Shown in pieces: positions 1 through 13,600 of a DNA stretch of 64,000 bases (positions within the stretch are counted from its first letter, which is position 1; the number at the start of each line of letters is the position of its first letter). Below the pieces are notes generated by a model. The model did no database searches. It was given only the letters and a program-made list of their open reading frames with translations, and was not told where the DNA came from. Origin of the DNA: Hypomyces perniciosus (Eukaryota; Ascomycota; Sordariomycetes; Hypocreales; Hypocreaceae); contig SPDT01000002.1 of NCBI GenBank assembly GCA_008477525.1, positions 992,001 through 1,056,000 of the forward strand, in the 5' to 3' direction. Position numbers and translations under genes: made by a program.

Positions 1-3000
1 GCAGTGCCTTTCCCCTGCAATAAATAAGCAGATACTTTACTATAGAATCCCTATAACCCGGCAGGAGTTGATTCGTGCTGGTATAATCGCTAAGACTTTT
101 ATATATAGCTGTACTAGTAACGTAAATAGCTCTTAATAGGAATCTTAATCTTAAAGAAGATACAGAAAAACTAGACCTATTAGTCAGCAGGGATCACACT
201 AGAATTATACTGCTAATATTTCAAAGAATACAGCAACTAAAGTATCCAGAGGTTTAAAAGAATAAAAAAACCTCCCTAGCTTAGTAATTTATTAGAAATA
301 TAATAGTCCTTATTACAAGACCTCCTGCCAAGCTTTTAATTGCATAAAGTGTAATAGTAAATACTACTTTACTAAAAAGCATAATAACCCTATTTAGCTA
401 TACCTTACTAGCAGAAATACTAAACCTGCAGTTTATTAAGCCTAAAAATATAATTGCTATATAGATCCACCTATAAAACAACTAGAGAAGATGCAGCTAG
501 GTAGCTACTAGCAATATATAAATGCCCTATTTAATCCCAGCAGCGATATTTACATTATCTCTTTATAATAAAAAGATTAATTAAGAAGTCTATTACTAGC
601 TCCTAAACTTACTGCTATTTTCCTAGGTGTTTCTACTATAATTTATAGCTATATAGATATACTTATAAAGATAGTTAATGACTAGGGAGTAGAGAAGAAA
701 TAGCTATTTTATTGCATTATTGCTAATAGCCTAAAAGACTTTATTCTAGGAAGACCTTAATTTTAAAAAGCTGATCTTACCTTTTCCTGGAAATATAATT
801 AATAGAATTATCCTTTAACTAGGGATTTTATTACTTTAATAGCCTTTAAAAAGCAGCTATAATAAATTATTAAAAAAGCCTGAGTAGCTTTTATATTAGT
901 AACTAAAAAGAAGCTAAAAGTTAGGTTAAAAGCTTTAGAAGATTTACTATCTCCCGACTTAAATGAAACTACTTCCCTAAAAGACTATAAGTCAGCTTTA
1001 TATTCAAAACTGCTTCTTATATATTATAATCTCACTAGTATTTTCTCTGTAAAAGAAGCTGCTAATATATTGGCAAGTCGATAGTATACTATTAAGTTAA
1101 AAGATAGGAAAATGCCTTTATAGAGTCCTATCTATAACCTAGCACCTAAAGAGCTGGAAGCTTTTTGTAAGTACTTGGAAAAAGTACTATAAAATATATA
1201 GATTTAGCAGTCTATTAATCCTGCAGGTGCCCCTATAATTTTAATACTAAAGAAAGGTAATAAACTGCAAATATACATTGATTTCTGTACTTTAAATAAA
1301 ATAACTTGCAAGAACCGCGCTCTTTTACTATTAATTTTAGAGATTTTTAATAAACTTAATTTAAAAGATATATATTACCAGATACCTATTTGTAAAGAAG
1401 ATAGGTAAAAGACAGTATTTCGCTGCTAATATAGATACTTTGAGTGTAATATTATATTATTTAGCCTTATAAATTCCCCTGTAACTTTTCAGCAATATAT
1501 TAATAATATACTATAAGATCTAGTTGATTTTATTTATATTATATATTTTAATTATATATTAATTTATAGCCGCACTCTCGAAAAGTATATACAGTATATT
1601 TACTAGGTTTTTAAGAAGTTATAAAATGCAAAGCTATATACTAATATTAATAAATACATTTTTTATATTACTTTAATACCTTTCTTTAAATATATTATTA
1701 CACTTAATGGAATTAAAATAGAATAGTTATACATTTAAGCTATTGCTAAGTGGCCAGTACCTAAAAGTATATATATTATCTTTATATTTCTAGGATTTAT
1801 AAGGTTTTACTATTGCTTTATTAAAAATTACAGTAAAATTACAGTACCTTTAACGGATCTTACTTATAGGAAGCGAGAAAGTTCTTTATAGTTAAAGCCT
1901 AGCGCTTTTAAAGCTTTTTAATACTTTAAAGGAAAGTTCTTAAAGAAACTTATTTTAATATATTATAACCTAAAGGCGCCGATTTATATAAAGATAGACG
2001 CGTTAAACTATATAATTAGGGCAGTATTAATTTAATATCAGTAAAATGCCTAGCACCTTATAGCATATATATTAAAAAAGCTAAATAATTCTAAATTATA
2101 TTATTATACCCCTAATATTAAATTTCTTACTATTATAAAGGCTTTCTAAATATAAAAATATTATCTAGTTATATAAGTATAGAGATTTAGGTTATAATAA
2201 ACTATTTTAACTACTATTACTTTGCAGATAAGCAGAAGCTTTTATGCTAGCAGGTAAAGGCTCTTAATAAGCTAGCTCTGTTTAATTTTCGCATTAAATA
2301 TAAGCTAGGGAAGTTTAACCTTATTAATACTTTATCTTAACGCTTTAATTTTTATAATTTTACTTAGATTAAAGAATCGCAGTAAGGCTATATGTTAATA
2401 ATTTTATAGTATTTTTATAGTATAAAAGCCAATAGCCTATATAAATTAAAGGGATCTGCAGTAGTGTACTATAGTAACCAGGAATATATAAGGTCGCCTA
2501 TAGATAGGAGTATTGCTTTAGTATCGCCTTAAGCTAAGGGATAGGGATTAAATACTATTTAGCAGATAGCCTACCTATAGAGTATAGTGGCTAGAGTTAT
2601 AATTACTAGTTTGCAGGTTATATAGTAGATTACTGCAGGTTCGCTGCTAGAACTATAAGAGTCCTTATACTTAGTTATCCTATAAGCTTAATAAGGAGAT
2701 TACTTTATTTAACAGAAAGTTTAAAGCTAGGGAGTAGTTAATATATTTTATAATAATAACTAGGTTATTAATAATAACTAGCTAGTTTACTATTATAGCA
2801 GAGTCTATATATTAATAGGTCTTTATACTAAGATTTTAATGCTACTTTATAATAATCTAACTGCTAGACATTAAAGAGTTAATTATAGTTTAAAATATAT
2901 TATATTAACCTATTATTGGCAAGGTATAAAGCGAGATATTAAATATTATATATCTATATATTACGTTTACTAGATAATAAAGGCAAAAACCTATTAACTT

Positions 3001-6000
3001 TATAGCAAACTTGCTTTATTACTAATACTAAAAAGACCCTTTAAAGAAATTTCTATAGATTTTATTCTAGATTTGCCGGAAATCCTAAACTATACAGGCA
3101 AATACTTATATAATATAATTCTTGTTATTATTAATTAATATATAAAATATACCCTATATATACCTATAATAGTATATATTATAAGCAGCAAAGTCGCTAA
3201 CCTTTTTATAAAACACATTTACTTAATTTTTAAAATACTATAAGGAATTGTCTCTGATAGAGATTAATTATTTAAATCTAGATTTTAGCGAAGTTTCTGT
3301 CACCTACTTGCTTATAAACAGCGACTTAACACTACTTTTCACCTATAGACTAATAGTTAAACCAAACAGTAAAATTAAGCCTTAAAGTATTATTTGTATT
3401 CTTTTTGCAGTAAATAACAGGATAACTAGCTGTAAAAATTATCTTTTACTTAGTTTATATATAATAGTGCTAAATATTCTATAACTGGCTATTTACCAGC
3501 TTTTTTACTACTTAGCTATAAGCTTAACACTCTAGGTTATAATAAATTAACTTATTATCAATATTATACCAATACTATTATAAAGGTAAAAGAGTTTTAA
3601 GCTACCTGTAAAATAGCTAAATAAATATTACAATAAAGTTAAAAAGAAAATAAAAAGTAGTATAATACTTATTAACTTAAGAAGAAATTCGCTATAGGTA
3701 ATTAGGTGTTACTTTCTATAAAATACCTAAAACTCTAGTAACTTAGTAAAAAACTCGCTGAAAAGTATATTAATCCCTACTAGATTAAACACTAAATTAA
3801 AACAAGTAGATTAATATACTAAATTTATCTCCTATTTTCTATTAAAATTTATAATGTTTTTAATATTATAAATCTTAAGCTATATTATAGCTGTAAAAGA
3901 GAACCTTTTAAGCCAATACATTACCCTTTTAGCGCTAAAAAGACATTTAAAGTTAAGAAAATTATTAATTATAAATATAAAAGGATATAATACTTATATT
4001 TAATTAAGTAAAAAAACTATTTAAATATTAATATTTAATAAAAGAAAAGTAATTTTACTGATATTAAATTAATTTAAAAGTATAAGCAGCGATTTACTAG
4101 TAAATAACCAGCTACTACTATTAAGCGTTATAAAGTTAAAGGGAGTAAGGTATTACACAGTTTTAACTAGTCAATTAAAAACAGAAAACGAACTCGCAAT
4201 AGCGTATATCTTGCAGTAAATAAACAGTAATATTACTATTAAATAATAACTAGTTCTCTTTATCTTTAAACAGCACCTTATCGCAATCTTTTATAATAGT
4301 AGAATATACTTAAAGAAATACAGGAATTTCAGTATACTAGTATATTATACAGTAATTAACTGAGAACTGCCTATTATAAATAAAGAAATATGTACTAAAA
4401 TAAAAGTATATATAATAGCAGTAATAATAGCGAGAGAGTTTGCCTAATTAAAAGTAACTTAAAGGTTCAAGCGCTTTAAGTTTTAGCGGCAATACTATTT
4501 ATTTACTGCAAACTCTTTCTCTTTTCGCTCTTTAACTAGGCCTAACTTCTATTATATTAATATAAGGTTCTTTTTATATTAGACTTATAATAGTACTATT
4601 ATAGACTAGGTTTTTATTAGCCGCTATTATATAATAAAAAAGCAATACTAAAGCATTTACTTTATTAATAAGGGACTTTTAAGAATATTAAATTAATGCC
4701 TTAGCAGTATTAATAAATTAACAGGCAATTAAATCATATAATTTATTATTCAAGAAATAATAAAAATATTTCTTAAAAGCAGCTAATATAATATAAGTTA
4801 ATATAGAAAGTTTTACTTTTTAATTATATAAAACTTATATTTATTATTACAGTATTAAAGAAGTTCTTTTCCTAACTTTACATTTTATTTAATTAAAAGG
4901 TTAAAATAATAATAGTATAGGGCAAGGCGTTTATAGCGAGTTAGCAGTAGCTAATAATTATATCTGTATTAGAATACCTACTAGGTTAAGTTACTAGCGG
5001 CTTTGCGGCGTTTTGCTGGCAAGGGCATAGCAATCTTAAAGGAAGGGTATTCTAATAAAAACATAACCGAAATAGTACTAGCTGTAAGCGAAGACAGGCT
5101 TGCCATATTAAGGTTCTCGGATACCGCAAGATCGCTATTATTTTCTAAAACTAGGCTATAAGCGTATTAGATAGGAAGTTATAGTAAAGAATCAGCTATA
5201 GAAAACTTATAAAGCGGCGACGTCTATTATAAAAGGAAAAAGAGAACTTATAGTAGCAGGCTAAACTAAAAGAAAAGAACTGCTATTATATAATAGGTTA
5301 ACTGGTAATAAAAAGCAAAAGGAAGGAATATTTACAGAGAAAGCGCCTATAAAGAGAGAGAGGGCGAGAGAGGGAGAGAGATAAAGAGGAAGAAAAAAAG
5401 GAAAAAAGAAAAGTAAATAAGAATTAAAGTTATAAAAGAAAAGAAAAGTAAGGTAAGAATATATATAGTATAGTTATACGCAGTAGTAAATTAAAAAAGA
5501 AAAATAAAGTAAATTACTTATACGTTAACAGCAAAAGGGTAACTTATTATATAGGATTTCTCTACTACCCTTTAAGTCTAATTGCACGGAAGTATACTTT
5601 TAAACTATAAAGTTAGAAACTTTTTAGGCTATTAAGTGTATACTGAAGTGTTTAAGTCTAGGGCTTAAAGAAGTGTCTGTATAGGAAATGGTTGCTGCTT
5701 AGTATAGTAATAGGGTATAAAAGCCGGAAAAGAGCTGGTTAGATATAGGGTCCTCGCCGGCATCGAGGTCAATGCTATGAAAGGGGGGGCAGCCTGTTAG
5801 GAGACCGGAAGCTCCGGAGCTCTTGTAATATTATATAGGCCGGAATGTATATATAAGAGTAACTGTGGTCCCTGAAGATATAGAACTTTAGAGACTAGTA
5901 AACTGCTGCTGCTATACCTAACTATTAGTCTCTGGCTTATTACCTGCTTGTTTACACCTATCTCTCCTCTAAGTGACTGCTCTTTAACCTCCTTTACTCT

Positions 6001-6056
6001 TCCCTAAGGTCGCAGCCCCTCGCCCGATCCGTCTGCCCTAAAGAGGGTCTCTGACA
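1..6056 (+). mobile_element. Ty3/gypsy chromovirus copy A, RIP-mutated, 5' end outside window
   Basis: A degenerate gypsy-type LTR retrotransposon read on the plus strand. A CCHC-like gag knuckle remnant lies near 345-385. The reverse transcriptase is recognisable around 1210-1580 (SINPAGAP, an IDFCTLNKIT-like block, and YFNY at the place of the YxDD box), RNase H follows to about 2330, the integrase core is near 3040-3240, and a chromodomain-like stretch lies near 3950-4090. All frames are full of TAA/TAG and lack tryptophan, as expected when RIP turns CpA into TpA. Compared with copies B and D in this window it keeps more C and G, so it is the least mutated copy. By comparison with D about 1 kb of its 5' end, including the 5' LTR, lies before base 1. 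From 4150 to 5794 I see no further domain; a GA-rich microsatellite lies near 5355-5390. Confidence 0.88.
5795..6056 (+). repeat. 3' LTR of gypsy copy A
   Basis: 262 bp, starting TGTTAGGAGACC and ending GGTCTCTGACA, preceded by a G-rich polypurine tract (5780-5790). The same LTR occurs at 34331-34591, 48425-48686, 51662-51927 and 58319-58585. This is the least mutated copy and serves as a reference for judging RIP in the others. Confidence 0.9.
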
Positions 6057-6785
6057 CTTATAGCTATTAGCTATTTTATAGCTATTAGCTATCCCTATTA
6101 TTTTATCTTTAGCTATATTAGCTATCCTTTTTATTTTTTATATTCTAGTTACTTTCCTATATCTAGATCCTATATCTACTTTAAAGTTATATAGGATAAT
6201 ATCTATTCTAGAGGGAGTGTTAAAAAGGAGGGCTAAAAAGTAAGGATTTCAGTGTATTTGGGTAATCTTCCTATTCTGGCTAGACCTGGAATTAAGCCTG
6301 ACGCTAGGACTGAGTTCTGGAGGAACTTTAATGTAAGTCAGGAAATTTCTGTTATCTTTAACAATAACAATTAAGCTAAGACTAGCTATCCTGCCTACCC
6401 TAGACTTAATATAATAGCCACAATGGCTATTGTGAAAAATCTAACTAAAATGGTTTCCTGTTTATATAGCTGTAAGTCGATTTGGCCGATTTCCTATATA
6501 AATGAATTTTGCGGAAAATAGGAATAGGGCCACAAACCCAATTCTGCCGCTATATTCCTATTATCTAGTTAGAGGACTATTATAGAAGACAAAGCTATTA
6601 TTTATACAATCACTTCTATACTAGCCGTATATACACTAAATATTCTATAGCTTTTTAGCTATTAGTTTAGTTACAATTCAATTGTTTATCTATTATTAAC
6701 CTAATTAGACTTTCAGTCGTTTCCTTATTGCTGCGTTGTGTGCAGCTTCCTAGAAGCTATATATAAATGAGGTTCAGTATAACCT
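6057..6785. other. AT-rich relic sequence with a less mutated patch
   Basis: No intact gene. It opens with short AGCTATT-type tandem repeats (6060-6130), then a patch from about 6233 to 6560 of nearly normal composition containing a short open stretch without stops (about 6264-6375), too short to assign. TATA-like ATATATAAAT sits near 6757. Probably the remains of an older insertion that was too short or too unique for heavy RIP. Confidence 0.4.
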
Positions 6786-8860
6786 TGTTATTTAAACATA
6801 GGTAATATTTATTTAGCTTACCCTTAAGGTTACTGTTTATAGGTAGTATATTTTCTAGTTTTAAAGGTATAGTACTATATAGTAATAGTTTATATTATAA
6901 AAGGTTATTTTTATTTTTATTATTAACGTTATTACTGCTAGTTTATCTTTTATTGCCTACAGTAATTTAATTAAAATATTAATAGTTGATTACAGTAATT
7001 ATTTATTTATTTAAAATACTATTATCCTTATTTAACTTTATATAAATAGAGTTTAAATTTTATTTTATTAAACTGTTTAGGTGTAGTAAATATTTATTTA
7101 CTTTATTTTTTCTAATAATACCTTTAAAAGTCAAAGATTTAAATTTTAACTAATATCCATTTTAATTTATTATAAATATCTTTTTAGGTTATTTTAAGTA
7201 TTATCTGCTTTTATCTATACTAGATCTATAAATAAAGCAGCTATTATTATAATATATAGTTTAGCTAAATAATACATAGTTAATAATTTTTAAAACTATA
7301 TTAACTTTTTATTTAAGTTTTAGCGCAAGCTTTTAAGATTTATTAGTTTTTAGCTTTTATAGAGCTTTACAGTCCCTTAAAAAGTATCCTGGCTTATTAT
7401 AGTTATAATAAATAACTTTTACTTTTCCCTTTTAACTAGTATCTAGATCTATTTAACTAGGTCTCTTATTATTAAAGCTAGCGATATATTTTTATTGCTT
7501 TTTACTTTAGTTTATATATTTTTAATATTTATAAACTTATCTAGATTACTATTATCCTTTTTTTATATTTAAATAGAGTTTATAAAGTAAATTATTTATA
7601 TTTATATATTTCTTAATAAACTTAATAATACTTTTATTTTAAAGGAACTTATAAGCTTCCCTTTTAATTTTTAGCTTAAATCTATTATAAAAGCATTTAA
7701 TAAAAGTAAAGTTTCCCTATTTAACCTTAAAAGTATAGCTTTTAAAGTATACAGTATAATTAAAGTATTTTCCTTTTTAAACTAAGTTTATAAATTTATT
7801 TTCTATAGTATATTCTTTATTAATATTATTAAAGATATTCTTTAATTTTTCCTTAAATTAATTATAACTAATAAATATAGTTTATATTTATTTATTAATA
7901 TTAGCTTTATTATTTAAAAAGTCCCTTTAAATAAATTTAAACTCCTTTAAGGCATTCCCTTTAAATTATCTAGCAGCTAAAAGAACTTTACTAGTCTCTA
8001 TATTAAAGCTAGTTAAAAAATAGGTAAAATAATTATATAATTAAATGAAAAATAGTTAAAATACTATAATACTTTTATTAAAGTGTTTAAAGGGTTATAT
8101 TTTAAGTGACTCTTTTAAATACTTTAAAGGTCAGTTTCCTTTAAGGTTTAGTATAAGGTTTAGATTAAGTGTAAGTAGTGTTTAGTTCTATAAGTCTATA
8201 ATAGCTGCTTACTATTAATAAATTACCTGCTAAAGTCTAGCATTTTTAGCAATTAAATACTAATAGTATTATTCCTATTTTATATACTTGGCTTTTATAT
8301 ATTAAAAGGCTTTTTTTATATAAATATATAGTTATTTTATTTTATTAACTTTATTTTTATTTTTACTTCTATTTATATTATTATCTTTATTATAGTTTTA
8401 TTTTTAGTAAAAAGTAAAGCAGAGGGTAAAGTATTAGGATTATTAAAAGAGGATACTATAGTAGATATATTTGCAATATTACTTAAAAATTTTAATAGCT
8501 TTTTAAATAAAAGTTATTAATATATAATAGGTTAGGTTAATTCTTAAAGGATAAACTAAGGTTTATAGGTTTATATTAATAGAAAGGTTAAAGATAAATA
8601 TTAAATAAAGTAATATAGTTATAATTCTATAAAATAGGCGGTTTTAGTAAATGCAATTAATTAATAACTGTCTAAATAACTATATTAAATAAATAATAAG
8701 CTAGTTATATATATATAAAGGAAACTTATATATAATTACTAATATCCTAGTAAATATTACTGTAATTACTGTAATAGTATAGCAATTAAGTAAATGATTA
8801 TACTTTTTAGTATAGTAAGTGTTTAAGTAATTACTTTTAGCGCAGTAATCACTTTTTAAT
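6786..8860 (-). mobile_element. RIP-degraded retroelement fragment with gag zinc-knuckle remnant
   Basis: About 2 kb of very AT-rich sequence without open frames. On the minus strand, near 7412-7369, translation gives YYNYNKPGYFLRDC, which is what a CxxCxxxGHxxxxC retroviral-type zinc knuckle becomes after Cys and His codons are converted by RIP. This points to a gag gene running on the minus strand, opposite to the gypsy copy next to it. I could not find LTRs or place its ends. Confidence 0.5.
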
Positions 8861-9985
8861 AATCAGTCGGTATAACCGATATTCTCCTGTACCCCTGTAA
8901 CCTGGTCTTTGATATAGTCGGGTCGTGATAACTGGTAACCTTCTATATCTCTATACAGCACTGCTGTAAATAATTTAAAAGAAAAAGCAGAACTATATTT
9001 AAAAAGCTGCCTTTATGTAAATGCGTTAATGCACCAACTTTATAATACAGTAATAGTAGCTTAGCGATATTGCAATATATATTAGTTATACAGTTATCGA
9101 CCTCTTTGCCCAGCAATATTAAATTACTATTACTGCCCTGCCTATATAAAAAGAGCTAAAGCCGCTTCGACCTTATTACAGTACTTTTATATAACAATAC
9201 ACTTTACTATACAGTCATTTTATCTTTTATAGGCTTAAAGCTAGTAAGCCTTTAAGTAAATATAATATATATCCGCAATAGTGGCTTATAAAGCCTTTAA
9301 TAAGTCCGCTACTGTTTTATATAAGGAATCCTACTAACAGTTATATACATTAAAATCTAAATAAACCGCTCCTTTATATTTAAAACCTTAATATCGTTTA
9401 AAATCTCTATAGAAGACCCTAATTGCCAAACAATAGGAAACTGCCTATACCAGTTACACTTTAAGCTATTAACAGCAGTAATAACAGCAGCAGGGATAAT
9501 ATTAGTTTTATATAATAGACTTAATAGACTTAACAGACTCAATAACCTTAACAGTTACAGCAATCACAAAAAGGGCAAGGGTAACCTAAGGGGCAACCCA
9601 GGGGGCGACCGCCTATACGCTAACTAGACCCCAGTATCCAGCAAGCCCCTTTACAATTTAAGATAAATAGCTTTATTAGTTGACAGCAGACGCTATAAAG
9701 CTTTAGATTATTATCTCAGTATTCTAAGGGCCGCAGAGGCTTACAGGTCGCCAAAACATTATAACAACAAAGCCATATCTTAGCCATAGCTTTAGCTAGA
9801 ATTAAAGAGGGGATTAATAAAATTATGCCAGCTATACAGCCGGGAGAATAGTTAGCCTTTATATAGGTGGATAAAGGGGATAATAAAGATTTATTATTTA
9901 AAGTAATCTAATATACTGTAAATAGCTGTTATGTAAAGAATTAAGTTGCAGAGTGTAAGGAGCTGTGGGGAGATTTTTGCGGGTA
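8861..9985. other. Mixed AT-rich relic region, no gene recognised
   Basis: Patches of nearly normal base composition (8870-8950, 9540-9660, 9680-9800) alternate with AT-rich sequence. A 61-codon minus-strand open frame at 9357-9542 has no recognisable domain and is treated as a relic. There are no coherent splice sites or long frames. The region looks like accumulated fragments at the margin between the transposon block and the gene island. Confidence 0.4.
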
Positions 9986-10039
9986 GCGCACGGACTATCT
10001 GTACGAATAGCAATTTTTATCTGTATGAATAGCACTACT
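9986..10039 (+). repeat. 54-bp repeat, copy 1 (left edge of gene island)
   Basis: Begins GCGCACGGACTAT and contains a spaced direct repeat of a CTGTAYGAATAGCA-like unit. A diverged copy, with mostly C-to-T/G-to-A differences, lies at 34278-34330, at the other edge of the island, where gypsy copy B is inserted in it. Confidence 0.7.
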
Positions 10040-10655
10040 CTATTAATATATTAAGACTAGGCTAGCAATAAAGGCCAAGGGCGCGATGTTGTGGGCGTTT
10101 GGCTGCGGTCACGTGACCCACACCACAATACAAGGGACATGCATGAGTATGAGCTGAGTGTATGTTGGCGAGCATTTTGTGTTTCGAAACACGCGTGCCT
10201 GTAGCAAGGATCAGTTGTCCGGCTCATGAATCGGCCATTCAAGTCATTGGACACGTTTGTTATCTCTTCGAGATTGAAGCTTATATCGACGTAGTACGAA
10301 GTGTTAATAGGGGATGGATTTGGTGGAGTAAACGCGATCTATACAAATCAAATTCTTGCCAACAGAAAACTCCCCACCTTCCTTTCTCGCTGACCGCCTG
10401 CCGAAAGCAAACTCAAGTACCGGGAATTTTAACCCATAAGTGACACAGGCGATGCAGCACTGCCTTGGCTTGGCATCTTGGGCTGGCTGGCTGTGCTCAT
10501 CATTTTCTCTGACTTCTTCCCACCATGTCTCTCCTCCCCTTACGGAGAGTTTCCAGGAACCATAGCGGTTTACAGTGCTTCTCATAATGCCCTACACGGA
10601 TGTCAATTGCTGAGACGACTCACTATTCTTGACGCCGGCACACAATCCTGCGCCA
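10040..10655. promoter_or_regulatory. 5' region of the Ca2+-ATPase gene
   Basis: GC-normal sequence between the transposon block and the ATPase start. Several short open frames on both strands overlap each other and show no domain. It presumably carries the promoter and 5' UTR of the downstream gene, with a pyrimidine-rich stretch at about 10505-10540. No clear TATA box was identified. Confidence 0.4.
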
Positions 10656-13600
10656 ATGGCTGACCAGCACGCGTCGTCCGCTGCTCTCGCAGCGCCAGCG
10701 AGAGGCCGATTTGCCTTCACAGCTGAGCAGCTGAGCTCGCTACACGCCCCCAAGAATCTACATGCCTTCCATGAGTTTGGAGGTCTGGCTGGCCTCGAGG
10801 CAGGTCTGCATACCAACCGCACTGCGGGCCTGAACGCCGATGAGACCACAGTTGGAGCTCCCCTTCAGGACGAGCTCACGCCCCCCGAGAAGGCATGGGA
10901 GGTCGAACAAGGCGCCATATCGCGTGACCCATTTGTTGATAGGAAGCGTGTCTTCCTTGACAACACTCTCCCCACCAAGAAGCAGCCCACGTTTGTGAAG
11001 CTACTATGGGCGACGTACAACGACCCTGTCCTGTTTCTGCTGACAGCTGCGGCTATGGTCTCTCTGGCCCTTGGGCTGTACCAAGCTCTCGCTACCTACC
11101 ATAAGCCTGGCCAGCCGGCTATTGAATGGGTCGAGGGCGTTGCAATTCTGGTAGCCGTCATCATCATCGTCCTCGTCGGGTCCGTAAACGATTGGCAGAA
11201 GCTGCGCCAGTTCCGCAGGCTTGAAAGAAGCAATTAGAGCGTGACGTCAGAGTCATCCGGTCTAATGTGCCTATTCTAATACCAATCTCAGAAGTCCTCG
11301 TTGGCGACGTCGTCCATCTTGAGCCAGGCGACATTGTCCCAGCCGATGGTATTTTGATCAATGGTTACAATGTCGTTTGCAACGAGTCAGCCGCCACTGG
11401 AGAGTCTGACCACATTCATAAGCAGCCCGGAGATGAGGTCTTTCGCACATTTACGGAGCGCGGAGCAGCTCACGATGAGCTCAACCCTGACCTCGACCCG
11501 TTTCTTCTCTCTGGCACCAAGATAATCGATGGCATTGGCACGTTCCTAGTGACAACAACCGGTCTCAATTCTACATACGGCAAAGTTCTATCTTCGTTAA
11601 AGGAAGACCAAGAACTTACTCCACTGCAAGAGAGACTGGCAGTTCTGGCCAAGTACTTCGCCAACACCGGCGCGGCGTGGGCATTGCTCCTCTTCGTTAT
11701 TCTTCTTCTCAAATTTCTAGCACAGCTGCCTCAGAACACCCAGTCGCCAGCCGACAAAGGGAAGACATTCATTGACATCTTCATCATCTCCCTCACCGTG
11801 TTGGTCATTGCCGTCCCAGAAGGCCTTCCACTCGCTGTTATGCTGTCACTTGCATATGCCACGACGAGAATGCTCAAGGACCACAACTTGGTTCGGCGAC
11901 TACAGGCATGTGAGACCATGGGAAACGCCACCAACATATGCTCGGACAAGACTGGCACGCTGACCCAGAACGACATGCGCGTTGTTGCGGGCATCGTGGG
12001 TACGGACAGTCAATTTCGTGATAAACACGCCGTTTCTTCCAGCAGCTCAGATACATCAGGCTCGGATGCATCGGACTCGGATGCATCGAGTCTACATGTG
12101 GATATGGAGCTCCCAGCAACGGAAGAATTCCTGAATGGTCTCTCCGGGGATGTCAAGACACTGCTTATGGAGTCGATTGCCTTGAATACCACTGCCATCG
12201 ATGCGAATGGTGCCAACTTTGTGGGCTCTGACACGGAATCAGCTCTGCTCAAATTCGCTCGCGACCGCTTGGGAATGGGTGCAGTAAGAAGAGTGCGGTC
12301 CAGCAAGAAGGTCGTTCAGTTTATACCATTTAGTTCTCTGCGTCAATGCATGGCCACCGTGATCGAGCTGCCACACAAATCCGGGCCAAGGTATAGAGTT
12401 TTCATCAAGGGCGCGTCGGAGGTAATGCTGGCACGGTGTTCCAAGATTATTGAGGATTCATCCAAAGGTTGCGCCGCGATTGAGATGTCGACCTTGCAGA
12501 GACAGACACTGGCCAAGACCATCGATACTTATGCAAGTCAGGCACTTCGAACCATTAGCTTGGTGTACCGGGACTTCAGCCCAACGGTTCCGGAGGACGA
12601 GGCCACTCCTGAGCAAACCGATTTCAGCTTGGAGGATCTTCTAACTGACGCTGTCTTTTTGGCTGTCGTTGGCCTCCGCGACCCTCTTCGGCCTGGTGTG
12701 TCGAAGGCCGTGGAAGTCTGCCAGGATGCTGGTGTCACCGTGAGAATGGTGACGGGAGATAACATTCGTACCGCCAAAGCTATTGGTGAGCAGAGTGGCA
12801 TTGTTACGGGCGAGGATGATCTCATCGTTGAAGGTGCAGTGTTTAGAGCGTGGACTGACGATGAACTGGACAAGAGGCTCTCACACCTCAAGATTATAGC
12901 TCGCTGTAGCCCCAGCGACAAAGCGAGGCTTGTATTGAGGCTCAAAGACAAGGGAGAGATTGTAGCTGTTACTGGCGATGGAACCAATGACGTAGCTGCG
13001 CTGAGTGCTGCCGATATCAGCTTTGCGATGGGTGGTCTCACAGGCACGGATATTGCCAGAGAGGCTTCGTCTATTATCTTGATGAACGATGACTTCAGTT
13101 GTGTAGTGAAGGCGCTAATGTGGGGGAGATGCGTTGATGATTCTGTCAAGAAGTTCTTGCAGGTAAGCGACTCTCAGGTCGATGGATGATCTTTTCCCAA
13201 CTAACAAACGACTCAAGTTCCAAATCACGATCACATTCACTTCCGTGTTACTTACATTCATCTCCGCCATTGCACATCCACACGAGCAGTCGGTCCTTAC
13301 CCCCGTCCAACTTCTCTGGGTCAATCTCTTCCAGGACACAATGGCGGCTCTGGCTCTGGCAACGGACAAACCCCAGGAACGAGTCCTACGTCGAAAGCCT
13401 GAGCGACGGGATGCGCCTCTTGTCAGTATACCAATGTGGAAGACCATTCTTGGACAGTCGATATATCAACTAGCCGTAACAATTGTGCTATATTTTGCTG
13501 GGGAACAGATCTTCCAATCCAACTCTGATCACGAAATCCAGCAGGTTCAGGCACTCGTGTTCAATACGTATGTCTGGATGCAGATATTCAACATGTACAA

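Noticed and set aside
11173..11266. An intron explaining the ATPase frame break
   Set aside because: The only GT..AG pair with the right length class removes the conserved VNDWQKLRQF linker and leads straight to a stop.
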